A DNA stretch of 64,000 nt, taken from assembly GCF_000237925.1 (NCBI RefSeq), contig NW_017386036.1, positions 62,001-126,000 on the forward strand. Reading direction: 5' to 3'. The DNA comes from Schistosoma mansoni (Eukaryota; Platyhelminthes; Trematoda; Strigeidida; Schistosomatidae). A program made the translations under genes and the position numbers. Shown one piece after another: positions 1 through 13,040 of the stretch. Below the pieces are notes generated by a model. It was not told the DNA's origin. It did no database searches and worked only from the letters and a program-made list of their open reading frames with translations. Position 1 is the stretch's first letter. Every line of letters begins with the position of its first letter.

Positions 1-1400
1 CACCAAGGCCGCCAAAACAGAACGAAAGTCCCAAGGGTCCCCGGATATCCTCACGTGAAACAAGCTTTTCGAAGCGTGTCTTGAATACAGGTCTTGGAAA
101 GACAAAAGACACCGATGTTAAGACTTTCTCAAGGAATAGCGGACCCTGTCTGATCCGCATTATTGTGCGAACGTTGAAGGATGCCAGTTTGAATGAACAA
201 GACTGATAAGAGGATTGCAAACTGTATTTCTCAAACTGACGATCCTATGGAGCAGTTTAGCTATGAGTTTGCTGACGTCCATTTTCCTGATAAATAATCA
301 TCTTCGAACGATTTAAAAGCAATGAGCATAATAGAGCTCAATGCTTATTTTAACGAAAATCGCCCGGTCGTTCCTTTTTCTTGGAAGATAGAAATGTGGT
401 TCCCGGGTGTTACACTCTAGCCAGATGAAGCTTAAAAATCTTGAAACGTCGGCTTATACGCGAAAAAGACCTTCAAGAAAGCTACGCTCGCACCATGCAC
501 CAGAAGACTGAAAAAGGGTATGCGGCTGTAGTTCCGCGGATGCAACTCTACTCGGATTACTATCCATGATGATGTCTGCCTGTTGTGTTTATATGAACCA
601 ATGATTTCTTTGTATTAATGACTGCTTGATTTTGAATTCCAAATACAGTACATTCGCTCATTCTCATCTAATACTTCTTAAATTGCGTTATTGCTGGGAT
701 TACTAGTTCATACTATAATTCAAATACTCCTAATCACTACACTGCCCCACCATGCTGTGTTAACCCCAAGAAACTAAGGAAAGTGCGAGAGGTGTTGGAT
801 AACGCTGCTTAGGTGGGTCGTATCTCTTTGAATGACATCCTCTTCCAACGTCTAGGTACAGCTGGTGTCCTATTACGTTTCTGCAGAAAACCGGTGCCGT
901 TTTTGTGGGTGTAGAAGGAATGTTCATGTAAGTAAAGGTCTCAAAACCTGATTATGGGGTACTACGCCCCCTTCGTTGGCCAGAGGGTTATTTCGCGAAC
1001 GAACCTGTGGAACATCAGATGACGAAGCACCCTTTCAGTGCAATGTTCTCTCACTTTCGTGCAAACTTTGCATTGTTGAAAACGGCTCAAAAATTCCCTA
1101 ATGACTATGATAGCATCTTAGTGGAGTCAGTACTGCACCACGTGGACGATTGCCTAGTATCCTTTCGCATTGATGAAGATGCCAAGAAATCTGTACAATT
1201 GATGACCCGAGATCCCAAGTTGGAATACGGAGTAGCTGACTTAGAACTGGCAAGAGAAGTTTTTACGCAACCCGATAGTATAGGAGCGAAAATTGATATG
1301 CCTTCCAAACTAGGGTTCACTCATCGAGCCCTCAGGACTAAGTGGGATGCCATGGACGGCATTTTTAAGTTCCTATCAACGAACCTAGGTGGATAACCAT
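1..1400 (+). mobile_element. BEL/Pao-type LTR retroelement fossil (gag-pol fragment)
   Basis: Translated pieces resemble BEL/Pao polyproteins of the schistosome Sinbad kind. A region near 430-540 looks like the pol stretch ahead of reverse transcriptase. 800-1400 holds reverse-transcriptase pieces, including LNDILF, GVLLRF and a VDDCLVS motif in the usual place of the catalytic aspartates. The part before 300 may be late gag. No long terminal repeat is seen, and the element probably runs off the left edge. It carries many breaks and looks old. Family assignment rests on motif recognition only. Confidence 0.7.
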
Positions 1401-2109
1401 TTCTGATGAGTATCTGTCGAAGTTGGAGTAGTTCATTGTCTATTGTGTCACTGAGACTTATTGGCATGATCCCTGAGGATAAAAAGTGAATGCAAAATAG
1501 TTACTAGTTCAATACAGGAGCATCTAATAAACTCTGGGCATATCAAATAAAAACTTCATGCGCCGCTGAGGCGTTGGCGACCCACCAATTCAAGCCCGAA
1601 CTGTGTGTGCGGAAAAGACACGTCTAACCTCCCGTCCTCTCTCGGCTTTAATTCCCTTCTGTAGTTTGTTTTGGTTCTTTTTAATTAGTGTTTTGCAATC
1701 TTGAACTATAACCAGTTATTATCCCTTAACAATATTTCATGGTCATTATAACCTTTATGTTTTTCTTCATATCTGTCAAGTGGACAACAATCTTGCGTAG
1801 TTCTGACTTGTACATTATTTTTGTTACATTCTTCCCTAACCCTCTGATCATTACGTAACTTCATTTGAGTCTCGACCACAAATACGAATTTACAGTTTAA
1901 GTGATATCGTCCGAAAGAAAACATTCGCGGAATTCTCCCTATTTTTATTCAGTGACACAAAACGGGTTATTTTAATTATATTAGTGGTAATAGGAAATAT
2001 TGGATATAAAGGCCGTCGTTCAAAGGAATGTGGATTAGTAGGGAAAAACTTGGAGAATTTAGAAACTAAAGACCTAAAGGATAACACCTGCGTTACCACC
2101 GACGACCTT
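1401..2109. other. AT-rich stretch without a recognisable gene
   Basis: Short open frames on both strands show no recognisable motif. There is no clear repeat boundary after the BEL/Pao fossil, and part of this stretch may be its untranslatable remainder. Confidence 0.4.
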
Positions 2110-2350
2110 GAACCATGTCACCCAGTCTTCAAATGAGGGTTACGATAATCACTAGGACCCCAACTAGGTAGTCTGCACCTGCTTACATAACTCAGTCCAA
2201 TGGTCAATATCTTCACGAACTGATACCATGTCTTGGTTTGAGTGTCTCTAGCTTTCAACCTAGCCCCATACCAGACATCGTCGCGCGTTGAGGCAGTCAG
2301 TCGATGGGAATGTTTAATATATGTCCTAACTACCTCAACAGACAAAGATT
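2110..2350 (-). mobile_element. RTE LINE 3' end fragment (Perere-3/SR3-like)
   Basis: On the minus strand, pieces such as QTKTWYQFVK and SRCRLPSWGPSDYRN match the C-terminal tail of the RTE open frame seen more fully at 9711-13030 (GGQTKT, HVGRCRLLGWGPRDYRN). Only the last 75 or so codons are present and they are diverged. It is a 5'-truncated, inactive LINE copy. Confidence 0.7.
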
Positions 2351-5300
2351 CATCACTGCCTCGTCAACTGATTTGTCATACATAAAAATCAGTACCTAAC
2401 ATCAGAGTCGCTAACCCGAAATATACGAAAAGTGCTTTGAAAATACCTATAATTGAATACTATTTTGAGTATCTGTAGATTTGAAGGTCCTGTTTCAAAT
2501 ACGAAGAGCACAGAAGACTGCTTTTTAATAAACTCGTCCTTCAGTTGGCATATGACTATCTCCCCAACGCCACAAAAAACGGTTGACAGGAAAATTAGTA
2601 AATTTAAGGTCCGTTTTACTAATAGCTCGACAGTAGCATTTTTCTTAAAAAAGAAAACTATGCATGTTTTAGTGGATATTTCTGTACCAATCAAAGCCAT
2701 TTCCTGAGTTTTCTGCGAAATTCCTTACATTTTGATACATATATGTACCGTGATATGTTTAAAGTCACCATATGAGTTGTTAACAAGGCTTCAAGTTGTA
2801 AAGGCCGATAGATCATTAGAAAATAATGTTTAGGAAATACACTGGTGAGGACAGCGGTCGATTAACTATCGTTAATTGCAAGAATGGAGTATTTGTTTTG
2901 TGTTTACGATATCTCCCAGCAGACGCTTTACAAAGATGATTGGGTGTGTTGAGGTATGGCATATTTTAATTAGATGTAATTACTCACCTATCATTTCCCT
3001 ATCGAGAAAATTATGTTCAAAGAGACAAGAAAGACGTTGGCTTCACCATGCATTGTACCAAAAGGGCAGTTCTTTTATGTTATTTAAAATCTCAGTTACA
3101 GATTGTTTAAGTGTGATACATTTTTAAAGTCATGAGTGGGGTCGAGTGAATATGTAATCGCAAAATAAACTGAACACCGACCAGGAAGCTATTCAAGTGA
3201 CAGAACAGTATATTAAGAACATTTATGCTGACTGCAATACAAATGATAGAAATTTAAAATGGTAACTCCATTAACAACCTCACTTAATAAATTTTGATGA
3301 AGCTTGATTCCTGCCATTTTAGTTTATGTAATCATTACATTGCATAAAGTTAATACCTTCACAAATTTTTTATATAATTTATGATTTGTCTGGAAAGGGT
3401 CGATAATAATTCTATGAAACAAATATCTCACAAAACAATCAGTCACTACAATTCTATTCAGTAATCTCTAGTAGGATGATAAATGCTAAATTGAGTACAT
3501 TTCTTAAAAACAGTGTAATTTTCGGATACTAGTTGCTCTGCTTCGTGATTACTAAATGTATCTTTATCCATGTTTTCTTCTTTGTATCTAGTTTTGTATG
3601 CTTATGAGTGATCACCAGCAAAAGTGCTGCGCTGCGTCAAGTTGGGGGGAAGGATCTCATTACGCTTAAGTCATTGAGAGTTAACTGAGTTACTAAGTAA
3701 TAATTAACAACCTCTACACAGAAACATTTTCAGACCATACTGTTATATCAACCGTTATCTATGCCTGAAATGTTATATTACATTCAAATCAATGTTTAAG
3801 CTAGATGATGAGATATACCTTTTAACCTAGTGCTGGCATAACCAGGTATTAACGGCAGTGTTTTCATAGCTAAATAGAAATCACTAAACAGCTTACAGTT
3901 AAGCGCCAAAAATAAGGAATGTTACACAACAATACAAACTTATGCTTACAGGATTTTGTCAATCAACAAGGGTCAAAGAAAAGATTAACTAATGACTTGT
4001 GTTCCTTCTGCTAAGAAACCGCTCGTTACATTTATAGAAAATAGACGACAGTGAGAACAGCAAAAAACTGACAATTTACGTACGATCGTCATTTCGTGAT
4101 CTCATTCTGCTCACAATTTAAAAATCAATAGTCACTGCTGTCGAAATTCTCAAAGTTACATTAGTTACCACTACTAATTAACTGACAACTTTAGAAGATA
4201 AAATACAAATCAGCGGAATAATATTTCTTGTTGGATAAAAGTTTGCGGATGTTACGACCGAGGTCTATTAGCATAGTGAAGATTATGTCTGAAAGGAAAA
4301 TTGAAATTAATATTCACTATAAAATGTGTATTGAATGCGGAGTATTAAATCATTTTCGCCTATAAGAAAAAGACAAAACCTAATCCTAATTTACGTATGT
4401 GATGGAATCCAGAGATACGCTACGGATAGATTTGAAATACTTTGGGATTCAGATGAAGTTCTGTTTCCATAAAAAAAATCTCGGCAAAATATCAAGATAA
4501 TCACTGAACACCATACAGAGACCATCACGCATCCGTGAGAACTATAGCAATTCAACAAACGTCTAAAGCACTTATGCGGTGACCGATTCCGCCACCAAAC
4601 ATTCCGATTGACGGAGTTTAACAGTGCCTTTAAGTGGAGGAATATGATATTATGATTTAAAACATCTTGGTATGAGAATTTCGGGTTCAAAGACCCAACT
4701 TGGTTTGAGAACAAACTTTGAATGTTTGTTAATCGTGAGCTTCAATTAAGAGCTGCAACCTCTTTGAATCCGACTAGACTTGTATTACGGATATTGGCTT
4801 CTAGTCAAGTATGTGATAAGATACTGATAAGCGAAAGACAGCTGTGTGATTGCAGAGCTGCTTCTTAAACTAGCATGTCCATCGTCTAAGCACCCAGTGT
4901 TAAAAGTTTACCACTAATCGTCCTTACTCAACAGCAGTTTCATCAGGAGCCATGCTTTGTGATACAGGTACCGTAAGCTAGATGTAAGCCTAAGATGTAC
5001 TTTGTCCCAATTTATTTTAAAGGAATGCCAAATTGTGCTTATCAATGAGACCAACTCTATACTGGAGATAAACAACAATTATTACGTATTTGTGGTACAA
5101 GCCTGTAAAACAAATTTAATAGTCTCTGAGACAAAATGGCCATCACATTGTCTGTTGTGTGAAAAACATTGAACAAACGGAGGCAGTCAGCCACAGTAAG
5201 TCAAGAGGAAATCGTATTTAAACTCTGCCACTCAAGTAGTTTAGAACTTGGAAACTTACGCAGTTACAGTGAATTTAGAAAAAATAAATACGAATAACTC

Positions 5301-6244
5301 GATGAAACGAAATCACATGAGGCAAAACAACGAAACTGATATGCAACCTACATATTGATTCTAAAATTGATAATAAAAGTAGGGTAATTTATATAGTAAT
5401 AGGATAAATTAACTTACATTGCATAACTCAGAGACTCCAGCTAAAAAACGGTGAGAATACATCAATCATGATTAAAGGATAAGTGGATTTCCTTACTGAG
5501 TAACAGAATAAACATGTTACAATTAATTTTATAAAACGGTATGACGAGAGATAAGATAGAACTGTGATTCTCACGATTGCCTGCTCTGACAAAATATTGC
5601 AATGACTGAGTTCGACGTACTGATAGCTCACTGAGACTGAGATCTGTACCTCCAACCAAACAGATTTCAAGAAACGAAACGAACAGGCAACTGAGTTAGT
5701 ATAGCGGGCTTTGAGTATGTAAGTGTATATTAGGAGACAAATGCTTTAATTCAACCAAAATAGTGACAGCTACTTGCCAGTTAACAAATGGATAATCGTA
5801 ACAGTGATTACCAAAAACAATCGAATCACAATAAAAAAGGATTGAGACGACCTTGGACTCCTTTGATGCCACCTAAAGAAAAAAAGCTTCTGCTTCGAAC
5901 CAGACCCAACATTTTTAATAACTGAGTCACATGATCTTCAAAAGCCAACGAGGAAATTTTGATCCACTAACAAATACCAACCCGATACAGTTGTTAACCG
6001 TTAGGAAATATAGGGTAATACGCCGATTTCACTTGTTTTCACACGATCCCAAGGCGAAGTACAGATTAAAAGAACGGGTAGTAATGTATGCTACCTTCAA
6101 ATAACTTTTGTTTCGAGCAATAGTTGAAAATAGACGCCAAAGCATACAGTTATGGTAAATTCTAACCTGTGGCACTCGTTTCTCATGAATAATACGACAA
6201 ATCTGAAAACTGGTGTTATGGTAATAAAAAGTATAGCTTGTTTA
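2351..6244. other. 3.9 kb AT-rich stretch, no gene recognised
   Basis: All open frames are short (up to 107 codons, at 4391-4714 minus) and their translations match nothing known to me. No tRNA, no long inverted repeat and no LINE motif is seen. It may hold introns of a neighbouring gene such as the 3' part of the CCDC28-like gene, whose last exon was not found. Confidence 0.4.
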
Positions 6245-6680
6245 CTAAGTACAGGTCCTACTCACAGCCTTCTCGAGGGGAGAGTGATGTCTACGAAATT
6301 GAAAGGACGAAAAGCGAATGTCCGGTGGTTTGACCAGGTCGGTGGATACGGAGGATCTACTTAGGGGAATAGGAGAACCTTGATTCCAAACCAATGGTGT
6401 ACATGGGCTTCAAGATCCTGATGAAACAAAAGGCGGATGAACCTATTGTTGACCACCGACCACCATAGGACTGCATTTCCTAACGTTGCTTCATTGCCTT
6501 GTGGATTAGACTTTTAAGTTGAAGGCTCGTGGAGTGGGTTACCTAAGGAAACTACCTGCTTCCGTCTGGGCGCCCGAGCAGTATCCCGGCCCTCACACGA
6601 ATCATTTGATTTGTGTGGTGCATATATATTAGGTGCCTTGTACCAATTTTACGTGTTTAAATAAAAATAAATAAAACAAG
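6245..6680 (+). repeat. SINE-like repeat, 5'-truncated copy
   Basis: This is one of four copies of a retroposon of about 520 bp that ends in an (AAAT)n-like tail. The others are at 53547-54069, 60080-60606 and 61228-61757. Similarity begins around the 'gtcctactcac' block and runs to the tail at 6660-6680, so roughly the first 100 bp of the full unit is missing. It is clearly diverged from the two identical copies in the PHF20-like intron and is an older insertion. Confidence 0.75.
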
Positions 6681-7402
6681 TTCATTTACTTACCACTGAG
6701 TCACACTGTTCGTGTGAGGTTACAGTGTTTAAATGCCAAAAGTCAAATAGGTGAAACAGCTCAAACTTTTCCATGATTAATTCTTCCTAGTTTTTAACGA
6801 CTCAACTTTTTAAGAAATTATGGCAAATTGCCTACCTATAACATCCTTAATTTCTAATTGTTTGCTGCATAAACTTTCAGCCAGTAGATTAAATAATCCA
6901 TTTAATTGATTAAAAAAGACGATAACAGTTACTAATGCAAAATTACATGAATAAATAGCGCTTAACTCTAAAAACCAAAGTAGATGGTATAAATTACAAC
7001 CCATGCACCATTAGATGTTAATCAGCAGTATAAACGAATTAGGAAAAAGGTTCAAAGAAATGTTATTCCAATAGGTTTTTAGACCTTTATAGCTTTAAGA
7101 AATGAGATTCAAAGGGAATATTATTCATTTCCCTGATTTAAGACACGACAGATAAGATAAGGAATCATGACGCAATTAAATGTCTGGACGGTGAATCAAA
7201 AATATCACTAATAATTAGCATGGCAAAAGATTCTATAAGTTGAATAATGAAGTCCTAACATCGCATTTTATATGAAGAAAATTGGTTAGGATCTATAACA
7301 AAAAACTAGCAGATAGGTTGAATAGATGAGCAGAATCAACAGATGGTTATGTTTAAATTAAAATAGGAAGCCGTATAAAATGCAGAAAACACACATACTT
7401 AC

Positions 7403-7874
7403 TCGTGTGACTAGTGCATCAATATTTGCTTTTGTAGTCTTTCGACCTTCGTCTGTTAACAGTCTAAAGGAATAATTTCAATAAGTTAATTACGCTCTAA
7501 CAGGACGCCGCGCGAGAGTTGAGCCTGTTTCGAGGATCGACATCATTTTCCTATCTTGCTCAAAATGCAATCGCATAAGTTCTTCTTGCTGATTTCGTAT
7601 TGAGTCAAGTTTTTCATAAGGACAATTTGGACCTATGTTTTTACTGAATAAGAGTGACAGTTCATTACCAAAGGATGATTTCCCAACGTTAAATTCATCC
7701 AACAACTTTAAAAGACGAGCTTCCATACGTTGTACATCATCTACGTGGACAGCAGGTGCACTATCTTGATTGACTGAATCATTGTCTGATTAAAATATGC
7801 TTCACAAACAAGAATAACATACTGCAATCATCATTGTTAGGAAACATATTCTGTTCAAGTGACATCAACTCCAT
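7403..7874 (-). CDS. CCDC28-like coiled-coil protein (three exons visible, 3' end not found)
   Basis: Proposed exons on the minus strand are 7874-7823 (start codon, 17 codons + 1 nt), 7785-7494 and 7463-7403. They are separated by introns of 37 nt (gtatgt...cag) and 30 nt (gtaatt...tag), and phases agree at both joins. Residues 38-95 resemble the CCDC28A/B core (MEARLLKLLDEF, FGNE, QEELMRLHF). Residues 117-132 (LTDEGRKTTKANIDAL) match the later CCDC28 segment LPEEQRKTMADRNLDQL, which supports splicing into exon 3 over reading on to the stop at 7490-7492. Vertebrate CCDC28B is linked to cilia and to mTORC2. The final exon, expected to hold the NSIQKLH-like end, was not located beyond the strong donor at 7402. 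If splicing at 7493 fails, a shorter protein of 115 residues results. Confidence 0.72.
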
Positions 7875-7909
7875 TCACCTGAAGTAAGAATACTTCCAAG
7901 TCAATAAAG

Positions 7910-7910
<1 letters not shown>

Positions 7911-7980
<70 letters not shown>
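7911..7980. repeat. (TA)35 microsatellite
   Basis: There are 70 bases of uninterrupted TA. It sits directly between the CCDC28-like start region and a truncated RTE LINE copy, and a second short TA/TG tract follows that LINE at about 8558-8575. This suggests the LINE was inserted into a TA-rich tract. Confidence 0.95.
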
Positions 7981-7982
<2 letters not shown>

Positions 7983-8560
7983 AAACGGGTACTAGGTAAG
8001 GATGGCAAATCGATTAATGAAGTAGTGAAACTTCATCAGTTGAGGTGGCCGGGACATGTGTTACGTATGCCCAACCACCGACTGCCCCGACGTGCAATGC
8101 TTTATGGTGTAGGAGTAGGTTGGAAGAAAGCTAGGGGCGGCCAGACCAAAACATGGCATAAATCCATGAAGTCGCTGACAAGTGGACTGAGCCATGTTGG
8201 TAGGTGTAGACTACGTGGTTGGGATTCGCGAGATGATAGCAACCGATGGTTAGAGACCTTGAATGACATGGCTCAAAATCGTTTGCAATGGCGAAGGTGC
8301 ATCCACTCCTTGTGTTCTACCAAATTCTAACCTTTTGAATTCCTCATGTCCCTACCCTTTTTCTCTTTCCAGATTTATTTCACTGTATTATACTCCTTCA
8401 ATAACATCTTCAAACCCTTATCTTTCACATAATACTTATACTCTTACTACTTCTACCAATATGGGATTTGAATCGACAACTTCATCTCTGTGCTAATGTG
8501 GTATGGCAACTCGAACTGATGTACGTACGTACGAAGTTCTACGTTGTAACTGACTGATAT
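7981..8560 (+). mobile_element. 5'-truncated RTE LINE (Perere-3/SR3-like), 3' end
   Basis: The open frame at 8025-8330 (LHQLRWPGHVLRMPNHRLPRRAML, then GGQTKTWH and VGRCRLRGWDSRDD) is the C-terminal tail of the RTE polyprotein. It is followed by a 3' untranslated region ending in ctga repeats, as in the element at 9711-13030. The frame over this tail is open, so this copy is better preserved than the one at 2110-2350. The body from endonuclease to most of reverse transcriptase is missing. Confidence 0.82.
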
Positions 8561-9700
8561 ATATGTATATATAGCCTATTTTTGATAAAAAACAATCCTT
8601 GTTACACTGGAAAATAGTTTTATGAACGCCTCTGAAAGAACTATGCCAAACTATTAGTGGTAAATTTTGAGTTATTTTAACGAAGAATACTTATTTAATG
8701 AAGTTCATATTCTCTTTTAACCATAGGAAAAACAATCGTAAAATCATATAGTCTTACTTTGTGTTAGAAAAAGGGAATGAACTACAGTTATCCTCTTGAT
8801 TTTCATTATAAATGGATGTGATACAAACAAAAACAGATTGAATATAAATTTCATGTTCTTCGTTAAATAATCGTTTAATAAAAAACGAAATTTATCATTC
8901 TACATCAATGGTGATGAGTTGTAGAAAATATTTGATGTAATTCGCCGTCAACATCGTCTTTCGTTTGTTTTACTCACTAAGAGTTTCGATCAGCTTCTTT
9001 TGTGACTCGAACATATATAAGCCTTGATTTTACTTAGATCTTTTTAACTTACTACCTTCATCATTTAAAAATCAAGCATTACTTTTAATTTTCAAAATGG
9101 ATCTTTCTGTTTACCACATCTAGTCGATAATTATTGTATTTTACGTAAAATAATGTTACGGGTTACACTTTTTCCTTTGGTCACTTCACTCAACTATAGC
9201 CAAATTAGAAAAAATGTCTGTAAACAAGATGAATTAGAGCAAAAGTATAGTAGTAAAGAAATTAACTTTTGCATGGAATCCTACGTGAGCAATCTTGGTT
9301 GTCTTCTCGATTTATCTACTAACGCTAACTGATTGACAATGGACCAGTCACTGAGTTAAGATTTCAGCCTGCAATGACCATGAAATTATCAACATTGTAT
9401 ACCATTTACATGACGTCACTAATGTATTTAGTCAGAAACAGTACAAAGTGCTCCACTCCCACTGAAGTTCATAGGTTTCTATCAATCCTACACCATAAAA
9501 ATCTTTTGTATCAAATAAATCCAGATTTAGAAATCACTAAATTACACCAGAAAAACTTTCGATAAACATTTGACTTCTTTTGGCTTAACAAACGTTGACA
9601 TTATACAAATAAGGGGATAAAATAAGAAAGACGAAGTGACGATCATATTATATGACCTTTGTCAACCTCTAAAATAGGTAATTAGTAACATTCATGGTCA
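8561..9700. other. AT-rich stretch without a recognisable gene
   Basis: I see no coding motif, RNA gene or repeat family. The short frame at 9374-9565 has no recognisable similarity. Confidence 0.4.
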
Positions 9701-9710
9701 AAAGGATGCT

Positions 9711-12700
9711 GCCCGACCGTTGCTGCTACCTTGACGTGGTGGTCGGGCTTGCCTATCGTGATGAACCAATCGAGCTATACTGACTGGGACAATCGTTCCT
9801 CGAGGTCCTACCATGCCAGACAGGTCGGTTGAAGAGCGGTAAGACTAAAAGCAGCAATCCCAAGGTCCGAAGGCGAAGTCGTACTGCCGACTGTACAGAG
9901 GTGTGACGGCGGTAAGGTGTTTCCTTCAGACAACCAGCATGACAGCGATGCTGCCTTCCCACAAGGAGGGGTGGGGTTAGAAAAGGTCGACCCTAAAAAT
10001 GCACACCTCGCCTTATCCCACGGATTTCCGTCTCCGGCGGTAAGGTCCTTTGAAGAACGGAGCTAACACAAAAACTACCCACAAAAAGGTCGTGTGTGAC
10101 CGACCTCAAGCAGTTGTCCCTTGGGCACTGCGGTCACGCTCTCAGGTCATTAAGACCACTTCTAACTTTATTTCCTTTTCAGGTACCCCTAGAAGAACCC
10201 TTCCACGGTGTGGGCAACCGGGAAGTGATAACTGCCCTCATACCTCTAACAGCACTCAAGACCACTGTATTCATAATCAATCTCCTTCAATTCCTACTAT
10301 TCCTTCTATCTTGACTTTCAACACTAAACTTCCTGTTCCGGTTTCCTCCTCAAGTGTCACCATGGCCAACGATTCTAATGCGCGAAACGCTGTCCCAGGT
10401 CTACTAAAACCTCGCTCCAAACTACACATTGGAGCCTTCAACGTACGTACTTTAAGTCAAATCGGTCAACAGGCCTCCTTAGCTAAAACCCTAGAATCTC
10501 GTACCATTGATGTATGCTGTGTCTCCGAAACACGCATACAGGATCCTAGTGTGGTCATTCACTTGACCTCACCTCGCCAAAATGGACAGCCAACGAAATA
10601 CACCCTCCGTGTATCTGGCGACCCGTTGGCTAGTTCTCGTGGACTTGCAGGTGTAGGCATAGCACTAAGTACAAGGGCAGAACAGGTACTATTAGAATGG
10701 ATCCCCGTTAACAGTCGCCTGTGTGCTGTCCGGCTAAATGGCTCCGTAAGAACTCGGAAGGATAGGGACACACGTCGTTGCCTTTTCGTCGTTTCTGCCT
10801 ACGCTCCCACTGACTGCAGCCATGATGAAGTAAAAGATGACTTTTATAGAAAACTCTCTGAGCTTCTTCAGAAAGCTAAGCGCTCAGACATAGTATTCGT
10901 AGCGGGTGACTTTAATGCTCAGGTAGGCAGCTTAAATCAAACAGAAAGACATTTAGGTAGGTTAACTAAAAGTCTAAGGAACGATCGTGAGCAGTGGTGG
11001 GCAACGAAAGCAAAAGAGATGGAAAAGGCAGCGGCTGTAGGCAACACCAGGCAACTATTCAGACTAATAAAAGAAACCGGAATTAAGAAGTCAAGTGTAA
11101 GTGAGACAATCTCGGAAAAAGACGAAACCCTTATCTACTCTCAAACCAAACGTTTAGAACGATGGGCGGAACACTTTAAGGAGCAGTTCAGCTGGCCTTC
11201 AGCTACTGCACAACTACCCACTATTCCCAGAAAACCTGAATGGAACATTGAAGTTGGCCCCCCGACCCTACTTGAAGTTCAAAAGGCTACAACTAATCTG
11301 AAACGAGGAAGAGCAGCTGGTCCAGATGGATTGGCTCCAGAGGTCTTTAAATATGGTGGTCCAATTTTAGCGATTAGGCTGACTAATATTCTAGCTAAAA
11401 TCTGGGAAACGGACGTAATCCCATCTGACTGGTCACAATCTCTGATTGTCCCAATATATAAGAAGGGGCCAAAATCATCCTGTGATAACCATAGAGGGAT
11501 TAGTTTGACTAACATAGTATCTAAAATACTAGCCTCAATAATTATCGGGCGCCTAACTAAGACTCGTGAACTGTAAACACGAGGAAATCATGCTGGCTTC
11601 AGACCTGGTCGTGGCTTTATCGACCACATATTCACCATTCGTCAAGTTTTAGAACACAGACATGCTTATCGGCGTCCGACAATGATAGTTTTCCTTGACT
11701 CAAAAGCAGCATTTGGCTCTGTAGACCGAGAGGTTCTGTGGCAGTGTCTGTCATCGGATTGTGTACCTGAGAAGTACATAAACCTTGTGAAGGCTCTTTA
11801 CTCGAACACTACCAGTCGAGTGAGAGCTTATGGCGAACGGTCATATGATTTTACAACCTCAAGTGGTGTCCGTCAAGGCTGTCCACTATCCCCATTTTTG
11901 TTTAACTTCATTATAGACCTGTTGCTGGAAATAACACTCTCGTCGACTGAATTTTCAGGAATTGATCTTCTACCAGGAGGTTCACTTATCGACTTAGAAT
12001 ACGCAGATGACATAGTCCTGTTTGGTGAAGACACTGACAAAATGCAGAGTCTTCTGTTGGAACTCAGTGATAATGCCAGGATGTTTGGGATGCGTTTCTC
12101 CCCATCCAAATGTAAATTGTACTCCAGGACTGGCCTGCGTCAACACCTGAACTAAGGATAGGGAGTGAAGTAGTCGAACGCGTCGACAACTTCACTTATC
12201 TTGGAAGTCTGATCAGCCCTAATGGGTTGGTGTCTGACGAAATCTCAGCACGGATTCAAAAACCTCATTTGGCTTTTGCCAACTTACGTCACCTATGGCG
12301 AAGACGAGATATCCGTCTATCAATTAAGGGACGAGTATACTGTGCAGCAGTTCGCTCTGTTCTACTTTATGGCTGTGAAACATGGCCATTAAGAGTAGAA
12401 GATACTCTCAAGTTACTAGTATTTGACCACAGATGCCTTAGAAATATTGCTCGCATCTGCTGGGATCACCGGGTAAGTAATAGTGAGGTTAGACGCAGGG
12501 TATTAGGGAATGATGGTAAATCAGTTGATGAGGTCATGAATCTTCATCGACTGAGATGGTTGGGCCACGTGTTATGTATGCCTGAACACCGATTACCACG
12601 ACGCGCAATGTTGACCAGTGTAGGGGATGGTTGGAAGAGAGTTAGGGGCGGCCAAACCAAAACGTGATATCAGTGCTTGAAGTCACTAACTTCTAGTCTG

Positions 12701-13030
12701 AGCCATGTTGGCAGATGCAGACTACTTGGTTGGGGTCCGCGTGACTATCGTAATAAATGGCTGGAGACTCTGGGTGACATGGCTCAGAATCGATCACAAT
12801 GGCGTAGGTGTATACACTCTTTATCTTGCCTTAAATCTTGAGATTAAAATTGCTTCATAACTTTCTTCCTTCCTATACTATATCCTTATATACAACCTTT
12901 CTTTATATACTACCACCACTAAATTAATTACTTCTATAAATCCGGTGTTCATCTTGTTGTGCTAACGAGGTATGGCAACTTGGACCGATGCATATATGTG
13001 CCTGGTCCTACGTTATCGCTGACTGACTGA
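9711..13030 (+). mobile_element. RTE LINE (Perere-3/SR3-like), near full-length, target-site duplications
   Basis: The element is flanked by direct repeats 'aaaggatgct' at 9701-9710 and 13031-13040, which fixes both ends. It has a GC-richer 5' region of about 340 bp, an endonuclease plus reverse-transcriptase frame, and a 3' end of ctga repeats. At 3320 bp it looks full-length at both ends. Compared with the minus-strand RTE piece at 54290-55868, the stretch between the endonuclease GDFN motif and the region before reverse transcriptase is missing, so it cannot be an active copy. Confidence 0.9.
10050..12838 (+). pseudogene. RTE endonuclease/reverse transcriptase frame, disabled
   Basis: The frame opens at about 10050. 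The apurinic-type endonuclease part has FNVRTLSQIG, SETRIQD and AGDFNAQVG. An in-frame deletion of roughly 190 codons then joins TERHLG to the NDREQWW segment. The fingers and palm follow: KRGRAAGPDGL, a DSKAAFGSVD block, GVRQGCPLSP and the catalytic EYADDIVLF at about 11997-12023. An in-frame stop lies at 11574-11576, frame is lost near 12150, and another stop follows GGQTKT at 12665. Past that the tail VGRCRLLGWGPRDYRN continues to about 12838. Reverse transcriptase motifs are intact but the protein is not. Confidence 0.85.
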
Positions 13031-13040
13031 AAAGGATGCT

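Noticed and set aside
4391-4714. 107-codon minus-strand frame as a gene
   Set aside because: No motif, no supporting splice site and no start context of note; it may be part of an unnamed repeat.
6418-6450. CTGATGA in the SINE-like copy as a second hammerhead ribozyme
   Set aside because: No GAAA box or stem partner follows at the right spacing, and the twin copies read CTGAGGG at the same place.
7490-7492. Stop codon as the natural end of the CCDC28-like protein
   Set aside because: A 30-nt intron starting at 7493 with matching phase leads to an exon that continues the CCDC28 similarity, so the stop is more likely intronic.
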